Below, in pieces: positions 6,323 through 15,087 of a stretch of DNA of 64,000 bases. The stretch lies in contig NZ_JAAKGP010000005.1 in assembly GCF_011043545.1 (NCBI RefSeq), forward strand, positions 186,001-250,000, in the 5' to 3' direction. How positions within the stretch are numbered: position 1 is the stretch's first letter; each line of letters starts with the position of its first letter. Made by a program: the position numbers and the translations under genes. The notes under the pieces were generated by a model. That model had not been told where the DNA came from, did no database searches, and was given only the letters and a program-made list of their open reading frames with translations. The DNA comes from Rhodobacter sp. SGA-6-6 (lineage in GTDB: Bacteria; Pseudomonadota; Alphaproteobacteria; Rhodobacterales; Rhodobacteraceae).

Positions 6323-7216
6323 TCAGGCGCCGGCCACGCCGGCGCGGCCGTCGAGGAAGCCCTGCGCCAGCTCCGCCTCCGGCAGCAGCCGGCGCAGCGC
6401 CGCATGGGCCTCGGCCGCCGGGCGGGGATGGGTGAGAAACTCGTCATAAAGCCCCACCAATTCGGCGAAATCCCCGGTCTGCGGCGACAGCCGCAGCGCC
6501 GAGACCCCCGCCGCCGCCAGTACCGCGACCTGGCCCGAAGCGGTGGTATGGGCATGGCCGAGCGTCTGCACCCCGTTCACCACCAGGAAGCTGCGGCCGT
6601 CCAGCGTCTCCACCGGGCGGCCGTCCGGGTCCTCGCCGCAGACGAACTGGCAGCTGTCCTTGGCGCGGTCGTGCAGCCGGGCATGGTAGCACCGGCCCGA
6701 GATCGCCAGCGGCGCGCGGCCATGGCCCCAGACCTCCACCGCCACGCCCGCGGCCTTCCCGGCCTCGGCCAGCCGGGCGACCGAGGCCAGCGGCAGTTCC
6801 GGCGGCAGGCAGATGCGGGTGGCGCCGCGGGCGGCCAGCCAGTCCAGCGTGCCCTCGTTGTAGACGTTGACGGTGGGGCCGACCCAGAACGGCGCGCCTT
6901 CCGGCAGGTGGCGCAGCGCGGACAGGTCGGCGATCTCCACCGGCAGGCCGGCGGCGAACAGGTCCTCGGTCTGGCGGCGTTCGCGCTTCAGGGTGATCAG
7001 GGCCAGGGTGGACAGCGCCACCTCCTTGCCCGCCGCCTTCAGGCAATCCACCGCGCCGGGGATTTCCGGCTGCCAGAACGGCAGCCGCTTGGAGCAGACC
7101 CATTCGCCGATCACCACCCTTGCCACGGGGGTCTTCGCCAGCGAACGGTAGAACTCCGCCACCTGCGCGGCGGTCCAGAAGAAGGCGATCGGGCCGATGG
7201 TCAGGTCCATGCTCAT
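6323..7216 (-). CDS. ubiV: UbiV, O2-independent ubiquinone biosynthesis (U32 family)
   Basis: A 297-residue U32-peptidase-family protein. UbiV with UbiU forms the complex that hydroxylates the ubiquinone ring without oxygen, using 4Fe-4S clusters. The Cys pattern expected for UbiV is visible: an early Cys in WVCSKRLPFWQPE (about residue 43), then RCYHARLHDRAKDSCQFVC (about 180-197). The start ATG at 7216 overlaps the ubiU stop (ATGA), showing translational coupling. It is the last gene of the ubiT-ubiU-ubiV operon behind the FNR box at 8768. Confidence 0.93.
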   Translation of the reverse strand: MSMDLTIGPIAFFWTAAQVAEFYRSLAKTPVARVVIGEWVCSKRLPFWQPEIPGAVDCLKAAGKEVALSTLALITLKRERRQTEDLFAAGLPVEIADLSALRHLPEGAPFWVGPTVNVYNEGTLDWLAARGATRICLPPELPLASVARLAEAGKAAGVAVEVWGHGRAPLAISGRCYHARLHDRAKDSCQFVCGEDPDGRPVETLDGRSFLVVNGVQTLGHAHTTASGQVAVLAAAGVSALRLSPQTGDFAELVGLYDEFLTHPRPAAEAHAALRRLLPEAELAQGFLDGRAGVAGA

Positions 7217-8208
7217 CTCCAGGTCTTGGCATAGGCGCCGGTGGTGGCGGCCTGGCCTTCGGTCAGCTTCGCCAGCAGCCCCTCGGGCATCGGCTCGCCG
7301 CGGTCGGCGGCCTCCACCGCGGCGCGGAAGGCCCGCACCACCTGCGCGACATAGGCGCGGCTGCGCTGCCGCCCCTCGATCTTCAGCGCCCGCACCCCGG
7401 CCTTCTGCAAGGCCGGGATCAGTTGCGTGGCGTCCAGCGAGGCCGGGTCCTCGAAGATGTGGCCGGTCTGGCGGTTGCCCCTGCCGTCGTCCGAGGTGAA
7501 GCAGCCCTTGCACAAAGTCGGATAGGGCGCGGGCGCGCCTTTCGGCGTGCGGTGGATCAGGAAGCCGCCGAGCCGCGCCTCCTGCTGGCCCGCCACCTCG
7601 GCATAGGCGACATGGCTGGCGGGCGAGCAGACGCCGTTCATGTTGGGCGACAGGCCGGTGGCATAGGAGGACAGCGAACACCGCCCCTCGGCCATGACGC
7701 AGAGGCCGCCGAAGACGAAGACCTCGGTCTCGATGTCGATCTCGCGGGTGATGGCGGCGATCTCCTCGACCGACAGCACCCGGGGCAGCACCACGCGGCG
7801 GATGCCGAAGGTCTGAGCATAGAAGTTGATCGCATCGGGGTTGGCGGCGGCGGCCTGGACCGAGAGATGCAGCCGCAGGCCGGGATGCGCCTGCGCTGCA
7901 TGGGCGATCAGGCCGAGGTCGGCCAGGATCACCGCATCCGCCCCCGCCGCATGGGCATCGGCCACCGCGCGGTGCCACAGCGCCTGCTCCCCGGCGCGCG
8001 GGAAGGTGTTGATGGCGACCAGCACCTTGGCGCCACGGGCATGGGCGTAGGCCACGCCCTCGGCCAGTTCCGGACGGCTGAAGTTCAGGCCGGGGAAGTT
8101 GCGGGCGTTGGTCTCGTCGGCGAAGCCGCAATAGACCGCATGCGCGCCTGCATCAACCGCCGCTCGCAAGGAGGCGGGGGTTCCCGCCGGGCAGACCAGT
8201 TCCATCAT
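7213..8208 (-). CDS. ubiU: UbiU, O2-independent ubiquinone biosynthesis (U32 family)
   Basis: A 331-residue U32-family protein, partner of UbiV in anaerobic ring hydroxylation of ubiquinone. It begins MELVCPAGTPASLRAAVDAGA and contains the four-Cys cluster pattern GLCVMAEGRC, NGVCSP and LCKGCF (about residues 169-235), matching the 4Fe-4S ligands of UbiU. Length equals E. coli UbiU. The start overlaps the ubiT stop and its own stop overlaps the ubiV start, so the three genes are translated as a coupled set. Confidence 0.94.
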   Translation of the reverse strand: MMELVCPAGTPASLRAAVDAGAHAVYCGFADETNARNFPGLNFSRPELAEGVAYAHARGAKVLVAINTFPRAGEQALWHRAVADAHAAGADAVILADLGLIAHAAQAHPGLRLHLSVQAAAANPDAINFYAQTFGIRRVVLPRVLSVEEIAAITREIDIETEVFVFGGLCVMAEGRCSLSSYATGLSPNMNGVCSPASHVAYAEVAGQQEARLGGFLIHRTPKGAPAPYPTLCKGCFTSDDGRGNRQTGHIFEDPASLDATQLIPALQKAGVRALKIEGRQRSRAYVAQVVRAFRAAVEAADRGEPMPEGLLAKLTEGQAATTGAYAKTWR

Positions 8209-8732
8209 GGCAGGGCCTCCTCCCGGGACAGGGCATAGCCGCTCTGCCGCGCCGCCAGCGCCGAGGCGCTGCGCAGCCAGGCGCCGAACCGCCCGGCAAG
8301 GGCCGCCAGTTCCGCGGTCAGGTCCAGTTCCGCATCGTCCAGCGCATTGCGCAGCGCCAGCACGGCCGAGGTATCCCCGGCGATCTCCAGCGCGCCCGAG
8401 AAGAACAGTGCGTCGCCGTCCTCCACCCCGTGCAGCATGGCGAGGAAGGCCGAAAGCCGGCCGGTGATCGCGGCGTCGTGGGCGGGGGCCTTGCCGCGGC
8501 GGTGCGCGGTGATCCGCCGCGCCTGCGGCTCCATCAGCAACAGCACCGGGCCGTCGGTCACGTCGATCAGGAAGCGGGCGGCCTGGTAGGGGCCGAGCCG
8601 CGACAGGATCGCGGGCTTCTGCGCCGCGATCCGGCGCAAGAGCGCGGTCAGCGCAAGGCCCAGCATCCGGGGCGCGAAGGGCGGGGGCGGCAGCCGCGAC
8701 AGCAGCGGCGGCAGGGGGCGTGGGTCGGTCAT
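8205..8732 (-). CDS. ubiT: UbiT, SCP2-type lipid carrier for anaerobic ubiquinone synthesis
   Basis: A 175-residue protein with an SCP2 sterol-carrier fold (about residues 40-140: LGPYQAARFLIDVTDGPVLLLME and then HDAAITGRLSAFLAMLHGVEDGDALFFSGALEIAGD). UbiT binds the isoprenoid intermediates of the O2-independent ubiquinone pathway. First gene of ubiTUV. There is no Shine-Dalgarno sequence before the ATG. A TAGAAC -10 element placed by the FNR box would start transcription at 8733, one base before the ATG, so the mRNA may be leaderless (inference). Confidence 0.9.
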   Translation of the reverse strand: MTDPRPLPPLLSRLPPPPFAPRMLGLALTALLRRIAAQKPAILSRLGPYQAARFLIDVTDGPVLLLMEPQARRITAHRRGKAPAHDAAITGRLSAFLAMLHGVEDGDALFFSGALEIAGDTSAVLALRNALDDAELDLTAELAALAGRFGAWLRSASALAARQSGYALSREEALP

Positions 8733-8767
8733 GGCCCCGGTTCTAGGCCGCGAATTCCGCCCGCCGT

Positions 8768-8781
8768 TTGACCGATGTCAA
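8768..8781. promoter_or_regulatory. FNR/FnrL box for ubiTUV and ubiD-ubiX
   Basis: TTGACCGATGTCAA is a perfect dyad of the FNR-type half site TTGAC with a 4-nt spacer, close to the FnrL consensus. On the plus side a TATGGT -10 element at 8804-8809 puts the box centre at about -41.5. On the minus side TAGAAC at 8745-8740 does the same. One box therefore seems to activate both divergent operons under low oxygen. Confidence 0.85.
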
Positions 8782-8861
8782 TCCATGCTGCGAAAGCGGT
8801 GCCTATGGTCTGCGGCAATCCGACCCATCCCTGCCCCCATCCATCCTCCCCGGAGCCGCCG

Positions 8862-10331
8862 ATGCGCAGCCTGCCCCCGTTCCCCGACCTGCGCGCCTTT
8901 CTCGGCTGGCTGGAGGGGCAGGGGGACATCGCCACCATCGCCGCGCCCGTCAGCCTGCGCCACGAGATGACGGCGGTGCAGCTGGCCGCCCTGCGCCGCG
9001 GCGGTCCGGCGCTGCGCTTCACCGGCCACGACGGGCCGGCGATGCCGGTGGTGGCCAACCTCTTCGGCACGCCGGCAAGGGTGGCGGCGGGCCTGGGCCT
9101 GCTGCCCGAGCAGGTGCCGGAGTTCGGCGCCTTCCTCGCCGCCCTGCGCAGCCCGGCCCCGGTGGAGGGGATGCGCGACGCGCTGGCGCGCTGGCCGATG
9201 CTGCGCGCGGCGCTGTCGGCGCGGCCGAAGGTGCTGCGGCACGGCCCGGTGCAGGAAAGCGAATTGCCGGGGCTCGACGCGCTGCCGGTGCAGACGCCCT
9301 GGCCCGAGGATGCCGGGCCGCTGATCACCTGGCCGGTGGTGATCACCCGGCCGCAGGGCTCCGCCCCCGGCGATCTGGCGCATTACAACCTCGGCGTCTA
9401 CCGGGCGCAGGTGCTGGCGCCCGACCGGCTGATCCTGCGCTGGCTGGCGCATCGCGGCGGCGCGGCGCATCACCGGACCTGGGCGCGGGCGGGCGAGCCG
9501 ATGCCGGTCGCCATCGCCCTCGGCGCCGATCCCGCGACGCTGCTGGCCGCCGCGCTGCCCTTGCCGGAAACCGTGTCGGAACTGGGGTTCTCCGGGGTGC
9601 TGCGCGGCGCGCGGACGGAACTGGTGCCGGCCCGAACCGTGCCGCTGATGGTCCCCGCCCGGGCCGAGGCGGTGATCGAGGGCTGGGTCCACCCCGGCGA
9701 GACCGCGCCGGAAGGCCCCTTCGGCGACCATACCGGCTATTACAACGCGATGGAGCCCTTCCCGGTGCTGCGCGTCTCCGTCCTCACCTGCCGCCGCGAC
9801 CCGCTTTACCTGACCACCGTCACCGGCCGCCCGCCGGACGAACCTTCCGTCATCGGCGAGGTGTTCAACGACCTCGCCCTGCCGGTGATCCGGGCGCAGA
9901 TCCCCGAGGTGCGGGACCTCTGGCTGCCGCCCGCCGCCTGTTCCTACCGCATGGCGGTGGTGAAGATCGACAAGCGCTACCCCGGGCAGGCGCGGCGGGT
10001 GATGATGGCGCTCTGGGGGATGCTGCCGCAGTTCTCCTATACCAAGCTGGTCATCGTGGTGGACGGCGAGATCGACATCCGCAACTGGGACGACATCGCC
10101 TGGGCGCTGGCGACGCGGATGGACCCCGCCCGCGACGTGATGCTGCTGGACCGCACGCCGATGGATTACCTCGACTTCGCCTCGCCGCTGGAGGGGCTGG
10201 CGGGCAAGCTGGGGATCGACGCCACCACCAAGATCGGGACCGAGACCGCCCGCGACTGGGGCCGCGAGATGCACCTGGACCCGACGCATCAGGCCCGGGC
10301 CGAGGCGCTGCTGGCGGGGATCGGGCGATGA
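8862..10331 (+). CDS. ubiD: UbiD-family prFMN-dependent decarboxylase
   Basis: A 489-residue UbiD-family decarboxylase, expected to remove the carboxyl group from 4-hydroxy-3-polyprenylbenzoate using prenylated FMN. Family signatures include HYNLGVYRAQV (about 188-198) and the active-site segment EGPFGDHTGYYN (about 283-294), whose Glu is catalytic. Also present is the C-terminal GLAGKLGIDATTKIGTE. Length fits E. coli UbiD (497). The ATG at 8862 is chosen because an earlier in-frame start would overlap the FNR box; CGGAG precedes it. It overlaps ubiX by ATGA. Confidence 0.9.
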   Translation: MRSLPPFPDLRAFLGWLEGQGDIATIAAPVSLRHEMTAVQLAALRRGGPALRFTGHDGPAMPVVANLFGTPARVAAGLGLLPEQVPEFGAFLAALRSPAPVEGMRDALARWPMLRAALSARPKVLRHGPVQESELPGLDALPVQTPWPEDAGPLITWPVVITRPQGSAPGDLAHYNLGVYRAQVLAPDRLILRWLAHRGGAAHHRTWARAGEPMPVAIALGADPATLLAAALPLPETVSELGFSGVLRGARTELVPARTVPLMVPARAEAVIEGWVHPGETAPEGPFGDHTGYYNAMEPFPVLRVSVLTCRRDPLYLTTVTGRPPDEPSVIGEVFNDLALPVIRAQIPEVRDLWLPPAACSYRMAVVKIDKRYPGQARRVMMALWGMLPQFSYTKLVIVVDGEIDIRNWDDIAWALATRMDPARDVMLLDRTPMDYLDFASPLEGLAGKLGIDATTKIGTETARDWGREMHLDPTHQARAEALLAGIGR

Positions 10332-10885
10332 GGGTGGTGCTGGGGGTCTCCGGCGCCTCGGGCGCGGCGCTGGCGCTGGATTGTGCGCGGGCGCTGGCCC
10401 GGGCGGGGGCCGAGATCGATCTGGTGCTGTCGGCCATGGCCGAGCGGACGCTGGCCGAGGAGGTCGGGCCGGGGGCGCAAGGAGAGCTGGAGGCGATGGC
10501 CGCGCGCGTCCATCCGCGCGGCGACATGGGGGCGGCGATCGCCTCCGGCTCCTGCCCGGTGGCGGGGATGATCGTCGCGCCCTGCTCGATGCGCAGCCTG
10601 GCCGCCATCGCCCACGGGCTGGACGACAATCTGCTGACCCGCGCCGCCTCGGTCCAGCTGAAGGAGCGGCGACCGCTGGTGCTGCTGGCGCGCGAGGCGC
10701 CGCTGACGCTGGCGCATCTGGACAACATGCGCGCCGCGACCCTGATGGGCGCTGTGGTGCTGCCGCCGGTGCCGGCCTTCTACCTGCGCCCGGCCTCGCT
10801 GGCCGAGGCCACCGCCCAGATCGCCGCCCGGGCGGTGGACCTGCTGCGGCTCGGCCCGCCGCAGGCGCGGGCCTGGGGGGCGTAG
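10328..10885 (+). CDS. ubiX: UbiX flavin prenyltransferase
   Basis: A 185-residue flavoprotein that makes prenylated FMN, the cofactor of UbiD. Visible motifs are the N-terminal VVLGVSGASGAALALDCARAL (FMN/phosphate binding), the APCSMRSLAAIAHG segment and LLTRAASVQLKERRPLVLLAREAPLT, all typical of UbiX/Pad1. Its start codon overlaps the ubiD stop (ATGA), so enzyme and cofactor synthase are co-expressed under the FNR-type promoter. Confidence 0.93.
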   Translation: MRVVLGVSGASGAALALDCARALARAGAEIDLVLSAMAERTLAEEVGPGAQGELEAMAARVHPRGDMGAAIASGSCPVAGMIVAPCSMRSLAAIAHGLDDNLLTRAASVQLKERRPLVLLAREAPLTLAHLDNMRAATLMGAVVLPPVPAFYLRPASLAEATAQIAARAVDLLRLGPPQARAWGA

Positions 10886-10939
10886 CCGCCGCCCGGGTCC
10901 CGGGCTAGGATGGCCGGCATCGCAGCAGGGGAAGCGCCG

Positions 10940-11938
10940 ATGCGCCAGACGCCCGACCGCCGCGGCCCGGCCACGCTGGTCTTGCATGCCGGCCCGCACA
11001 AGACCGGGACCACGGCCTTGCAGCAGGCGCTGGCGGGGAACGCCGGGCGGCTGGCCCGGCTGGGCATCCTTTACCCGCAGGCGGGACGGCTGGGCGCCAG
11101 CCATGCCGGGCTGGCCGAGGCCTGCCGCACCGGCGATGCCGCGGCGCTGCGCGCGCTGGCGGAAGAGGCGGCAGGCTGGCGGGCGGTGGTGCTGTCCAGC
11201 GAGAACTTCTCGATGCTGGACGGCCGGGCGCTGGCCGCGCTGCGGGCGGTCTTCCCGCGGGCCGAGGTCCGGGTCGCCTATGCGCTGCGCCCGCTGGCGA
11301 TGCTCTGGCCGGCGCATTGGGCGGAACTGGTGAAACATGGCGAGGCGGCCGGCTTCGACGGCTATCTGGCCCGGGTCGCGGCGCGGGACGACATGCCCTT
11401 CCGGGCGCCGGTGCTGCCGCTGCGGCAGCTGGAGCGGCTGGCGGAAGTCTTCGGCCGCGAGGCGCTGCGGCTGACGCTGCACGGGGGACAGGACATCGGC
11501 CCCGCCTTCATCGACGACCTGCTGGGGCTGGGGCAGGAGGCGCCGCATTTCGCCACCCGCCGGGTGAACATCAGGCCCGACGACCGGCAGATCGCGCTGG
11601 TGCGGCTGATGAACCTGCAACTGGCCGGCCGCGGCGGCTATGCCCGCCAGCAGGCGCTGCGGCAGGCGCTGCTGGAGGCGCTGCGGCTGAGCCCGCCGGA
11701 CTGGCTGGAGGATTTCGACGCCGCCCTCGGCCGGGCGCGGCGGCTGGTGCTGACCTCCGCCCATCCGCTGGTCGCGGCGGAGGAGGCCGCGGTGGCCGGC
11801 CGCTACGGCGACCTGCTGGACGACCCCGCCCCCTGTCCGGCGCCGGCAGAGACCGCCGTCCCGTTGCTCGACCCCGGCGACCTGCCGCCGCCGCTGCGGT
11901 CGGCCATCGCCGCCTTCATCGACGGGCTGCGGGCCTGA
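10940..11938 (+). CDS. Sulfotransferase-like protein
   Basis: A 332-residue protein with an N-terminal P-loop, LVLHAGPHKTGTTALQQAL (about residues 13-31). This matches the 5'-phosphosulfate-binding loop (xxKTGTT) of PAPS-dependent sulfotransferases. A second element, VVLSSENFSMLDGRAL, and the strand VRVAYALRPLAMLW fit the family's 3'-phosphate-binding region. The ATG at 10940 (AGGGGA upstream) is preferred over one at 10910. The 3' end overlaps the radical SAM gene on the opposite strand by 23 bp. It may sulfate a glycan or polysaccharide; the substrate is unknown. Confidence 0.75.
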   Translation: MRQTPDRRGPATLVLHAGPHKTGTTALQQALAGNAGRLARLGILYPQAGRLGASHAGLAEACRTGDAAALRALAEEAAGWRAVVLSSENFSMLDGRALAALRAVFPRAEVRVAYALRPLAMLWPAHWAELVKHGEAAGFDGYLARVAARDDMPFRAPVLPLRQLERLAEVFGREALRLTLHGGQDIGPAFIDDLLGLGQEAPHFATRRVNIRPDDRQIALVRLMNLQLAGRGGYARQQALRQALLEALRLSPPDWLEDFDAALGRARRLVLTSAHPLVAAEEAAVAGRYGDLLDDPAPCPAPAETAVPLLDPGDLPPPLRSAIAAFIDGLRA

Positions 11939-12884
11939 CCTTGGTGATCAGGATGTCGGCGACGCAGGCGCAGGTTCCGGCGGTGCAGGTCACCGGCGCG
12001 GCGGGCAGGGCGATCTCGCCGCCCAGCCGGCCGATCTCGCCCCCGACCGAGCAGACGGCGCGGGTGATGCTGCCGTCGCCCTTCACCCGCAGCGATTCCA
12101 GCCCGGCGTTGCAGAGATAGCCCTGCCAGCGGTTCTCTCCGCGGATGACGAATTCGTTCGCCCGCACCCGCTGCGGCGGCGCGCCCGCAGCTTCCGCCGT
12201 CATCGTGCCGCGCGGCATCGCCCCCTGCGCCGGGCCGGTGGCGGGCAGGCCGGCCTCCATCGCCGCCAGCTGGCCGGGGCTGTAGTCGAACAGCACGTCG
12301 TCGAAATCCACCCGCAGCGGCTTCAGCGTGATCGAGGCCGAGGGCATCGCCTCGCGCAGCGCCCGCGCCTCGGCCAGGGTGCGGTCGAAATGGTCGGGGC
12401 GCATGGTGACGTTGATATGGACCGGCATTCGTTCGGCCAGCAGCCGCCCGACCGCGCGGAAATGGTCCAGCTCGGCGAATTCGTTGTGGTAGGTCAGGAT
12501 CACGCTGTCCAGATGCGGCGCGATCCGCTGCCAGAAGCGCAGGGTGCGCGAGGCGTTGGAGATCAGGCTGACCGAGAAGCCCCGTTCGGTCGCCGCCTCC
12601 AGCAGGGGGATGATCCGCGGATGCATCGTCGGCTCGCCGCCGGTGAACTGCAGCCAGACCCGGCGGCCGCGGTGATGCACGTAATGCCGGTGCAGCCGGT
12701 CGTAGAAGGCCAGCACCGCCTCGGCCGGCTGCCAGCGCAGCGAGCCGTCGTGCAGCGCGGCGGGGCAGTAGCTGCAGGCATAGCTGCAGCCGTTGCCCAG
12801 CATCCAGTCCACCAGCACCGTGCGGGCGTGATCGGCATTGCTATGCTCGATCAGGTCGAAGGTCCGGGGGGCAGGGGCATCCAT
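11916..12884 (-). CDS. Radical SAM protein with C-terminal Cys cluster
   Basis: A 322-residue radical SAM enzyme. The CxxxCxxC motif is C33-SYA-C37-SY-C40, and FTGGEPTMHP (the GGE SAM-binding motif) follows at about 79-88. The C-terminal third has further Cys residues (YLCNAG, AVCSVGG, CTAGTCACV), consistent with an auxiliary Fe-S cluster of the SPASM/twitch kind. There is no signal peptide. No precursor peptide gene is visible beside it. Its 3' end overlaps the sulfotransferase gene tail-to-tail. The reaction cannot be assigned. Confidence 0.85.
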   Translation of the reverse strand: MDAPAPRTFDLIEHSNADHARTVLVDWMLGNGCSYACSYCPAALHDGSLRWQPAEAVLAFYDRLHRHYVHHRGRRVWLQFTGGEPTMHPRIIPLLEAATERGFSVSLISNASRTLRFWQRIAPHLDSVILTYHNEFAELDHFRAVGRLLAERMPVHINVTMRPDHFDRTLAEARALREAMPSASITLKPLRVDFDDVLFDYSPGQLAAMEAGLPATGPAQGAMPRGTMTAEAAGAPPQRVRANEFVIRGENRWQGYLCNAGLESLRVKGDGSITRAVCSVGGEIGRLGGEIALPAAPVTCTAGTCACVADILITKVRPAARR

Positions 12885-13011
12885 CGGGCGAACCGCAAGG
12901 CAAGGTCGGGGGAAGCTGATTGGTCCGGCCCCCAGAATATGCTAGCCTCGCCGGTATTGAAACATGCCTTCCTTGTCGCCTTGGCGAAGGTTTGCCCCCC
13001 GGGATCGGATC

Positions 13012-15087
13012 ATGCGCTGTGCCAGCCTTGTCCCGTCTGCGCTGCGCGCCGCCTTGCCGCTGATCCTGCTGCTGTGGCTGGCCGGGGCGGCGGCGGCGCA
13101 GGACCGCTGGGCGCTGGTCCTGGGCGTGTCGCGCTACGACAGCCCGCAGATCGCGCCCTTGCAGAACACGCTGAACGACGCGCGCACCATCGCCGCGGCG
13201 CTGAACGACATGGGCTTCAAGGTCTATTACCTCGAGAACGCCGCCCGCGCCGAGGTCGAGGGCGCGATGGACCGCATCGCGCGCGAACAGGCGGGGGCCG
13301 AGGTCGGGGTGTTCTACTTCGCCGGCCATGCGGTGCAGCTGGAGGGGCAGAACCTGGTGCTGCCCTCCGACATCCGCCCGGTCAGCGGCGAGGCGCTGCG
13401 CGGCAGCGCGGTCTCGGTCAACGACCTGGTGGCAAGGATGAGCGCGATCGGCACCCAGAGCCTGGTCGTCATCCTCGACGCCTGCCGCAACTCGCCGCTG
13501 CCGGGCGAAAGCGCCAGCGGCACCGGGCTGGCGCTGGTGGATGCCCCGGCCAATACCATCATCGCCTATGCCACCGCGCCGGGCGCGGTTGCCTTCGACG
13601 GCGCGGGGGCGAACAGCCCCTATACCGCGGCGCTGGCCTCGGCGCTGCAGGGGGCGGAACAGGACTTCCGCGACGTGCTGCGGCTGGTGCGGGCGCGGGT
13701 GCGGCTGGCCACCGGCGGGGCGCAGACGCCGTGGTATATCGACAACACCCGGGCGCCGGTGATGATCCGGCCGAAGCGCGACATCGCGCCCGAGGTGCTG
13801 GTCGAGATGGTGTCGGGCCGCGAGATCAGCCTCTCCACCACCGCCTGGCTGACCATCGCCGAAAGCGCCGACCCGCGCGACTTCGAGCAATATGTCGAGC
13901 TTTTCCCCGAGGACCAGCTGGCCGACATCGCCAAGCGCCAGATCTCCGAGATCGAGGAGGGCGAGGCCCCCGCCTTCCCGCTGATGGAGATCGAGGTGGA
14001 AGGCCCGGTGCGCGAGATTTCCGGCGGGCTGATGGCCCAGGTCACCGCCTGCGACATCCTGGCCACCGGCACCGGCGACAGCTGGGCGCTGGTCGAGCCG
14101 GTGCCGCACGACCTGGTGAACACCCGCGCCGCGCTGCGCGCCTGCATCGAGGCGGTGAAGGCCGAGCCGGGCAACGGCCGCCTGACCAACCACCTGGCCC
14201 GGGTGCTGCGGCTGGCCGGCCGCTACGAGGAGGCGCTGCACTACTACGAAATGGCCGCGGGGCAGGGCAATCCCACCGCCTACATGGGCATCTCGGCCTT
14301 CTACCGTCAGGGCATCGGCGTCGCGGTCGATCATGCGCGGGCCTTCGAGGCGGCGCGGAAGGCGGCGCTGCTGGGATCGCCCGACGCGCAGCTGACGACC
14401 GGGATCTTCTTCCGCGAGGGCTGGGGCGTGCAGCAATCCTACCCCGAGGCGATGCGCTGGATCGCGCTGGCGGTGCAGAACGCCGACCGCAACGCCTTCG
14501 TCGCCTATGGCGATTTCTACCGCAAGGGGCTGGGGGTCGAGGTCGACGATGCGCTGGCGGTGGACTACTACCACAAGGCGGCGGTGCTCGGCAGTTCGGA
14601 TGCCGAGAACCTGATCGGCATGGCCTACATGCGCGGCAAGGGCGCCCCCCGCGACACCGACACCGGCATCGCCTGGCTGGTCCGCTCCAGCGACGCGGGC
14701 AATCCCTATGCCGCCTTCCAGCTGGGCCGCGCTTTCCAGGACGGCTGGGGGGTGGAGAAGAACCTCCGCACCGCGCTGGCCTATTTCCGGCTGTCGGCGC
14801 AGCGCAACTATCTGGGCGCCCATGTCCTGATCGGCGACATCCTGCGCGACGGCCTGCCGGGCGCGGCGCCGGACCTGCCCGAGGCCTATGCCAATTACAT
14901 CATCGCCCGCGAGGCGGCGCTGCTGCGCGACACCCGCGACGCGAAGGACGAACTGGCCGATGCGCAGGAAAGGATCGCCGGGATGCTGCTGGCGATGACG
15001 CCGGAGCAGAAGGCCGCGGGCGAGCGGATCGCCGCGGACTGGATCGGCCAATACGGCCTGCTGGACTTCAACCTTGTCAACGAATGA
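13012..15087 (+). CDS. Secreted caspase-domain protein with Sel1 repeats
   Basis: A 691-residue exported protein. The signal peptide is MRCASLVPSALRAALPLILL, cleaved near AAAAQ (residue 30). A peptidase C14 (caspase/metacaspase-like) domain covers about 31-260, with the His of YFAGHAVQ (H106) and the Cys of ILDACRNS (C158) as the catalytic pair. The region 370-660 holds about seven Sel1-like helical repeats (GNPTAYMGISAFYRQGIGV; SPDAQLTTGIFFREGWGV; and similar). The start at 13012 gives a standard signal peptide; an in-frame ATG at 12964 adds 16 residues. This layout is known in alphaproteobacteria, but the target is unknown. The next gene overlaps its end by 14 bp. Confidence 0.85.
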   Translation: MRCASLVPSALRAALPLILLLWLAGAAAAQDRWALVLGVSRYDSPQIAPLQNTLNDARTIAAALNDMGFKVYYLENAARAEVEGAMDRIAREQAGAEVGVFYFAGHAVQLEGQNLVLPSDIRPVSGEALRGSAVSVNDLVARMSAIGTQSLVVILDACRNSPLPGESASGTGLALVDAPANTIIAYATAPGAVAFDGAGANSPYTAALASALQGAEQDFRDVLRLVRARVRLATGGAQTPWYIDNTRAPVMIRPKRDIAPEVLVEMVSGREISLSTTAWLTIAESADPRDFEQYVELFPEDQLADIAKRQISEIEEGEAPAFPLMEIEVEGPVREISGGLMAQVTACDILATGTGDSWALVEPVPHDLVNTRAALRACIEAVKAEPGNGRLTNHLARVLRLAGRYEEALHYYEMAAGQGNPTAYMGISAFYRQGIGVAVDHARAFEAARKAALLGSPDAQLTTGIFFREGWGVQQSYPEAMRWIALAVQNADRNAFVAYGDFYRKGLGVEVDDALAVDYYHKAAVLGSSDAENLIGMAYMRGKGAPRDTDTGIAWLVRSSDAGNPYAAFQLGRAFQDGWGVEKNLRTALAYFRLSAQRNYLGAHVLIGDILRDGLPGAAPDLPEAYANYIIAREAALLRDTRDAKDELADAQERIAGMLLAMTPEQKAAGERIAADWIGQYGLLDFNLVNE

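Noticed and set aside
8775-8861. Longer N-terminus for UbiD beginning at 8775
   Set aside because: It would start inside the FNR box and include the -10 element; the ATG at 8862 has a ribosome site and gives the normal UbiD length.
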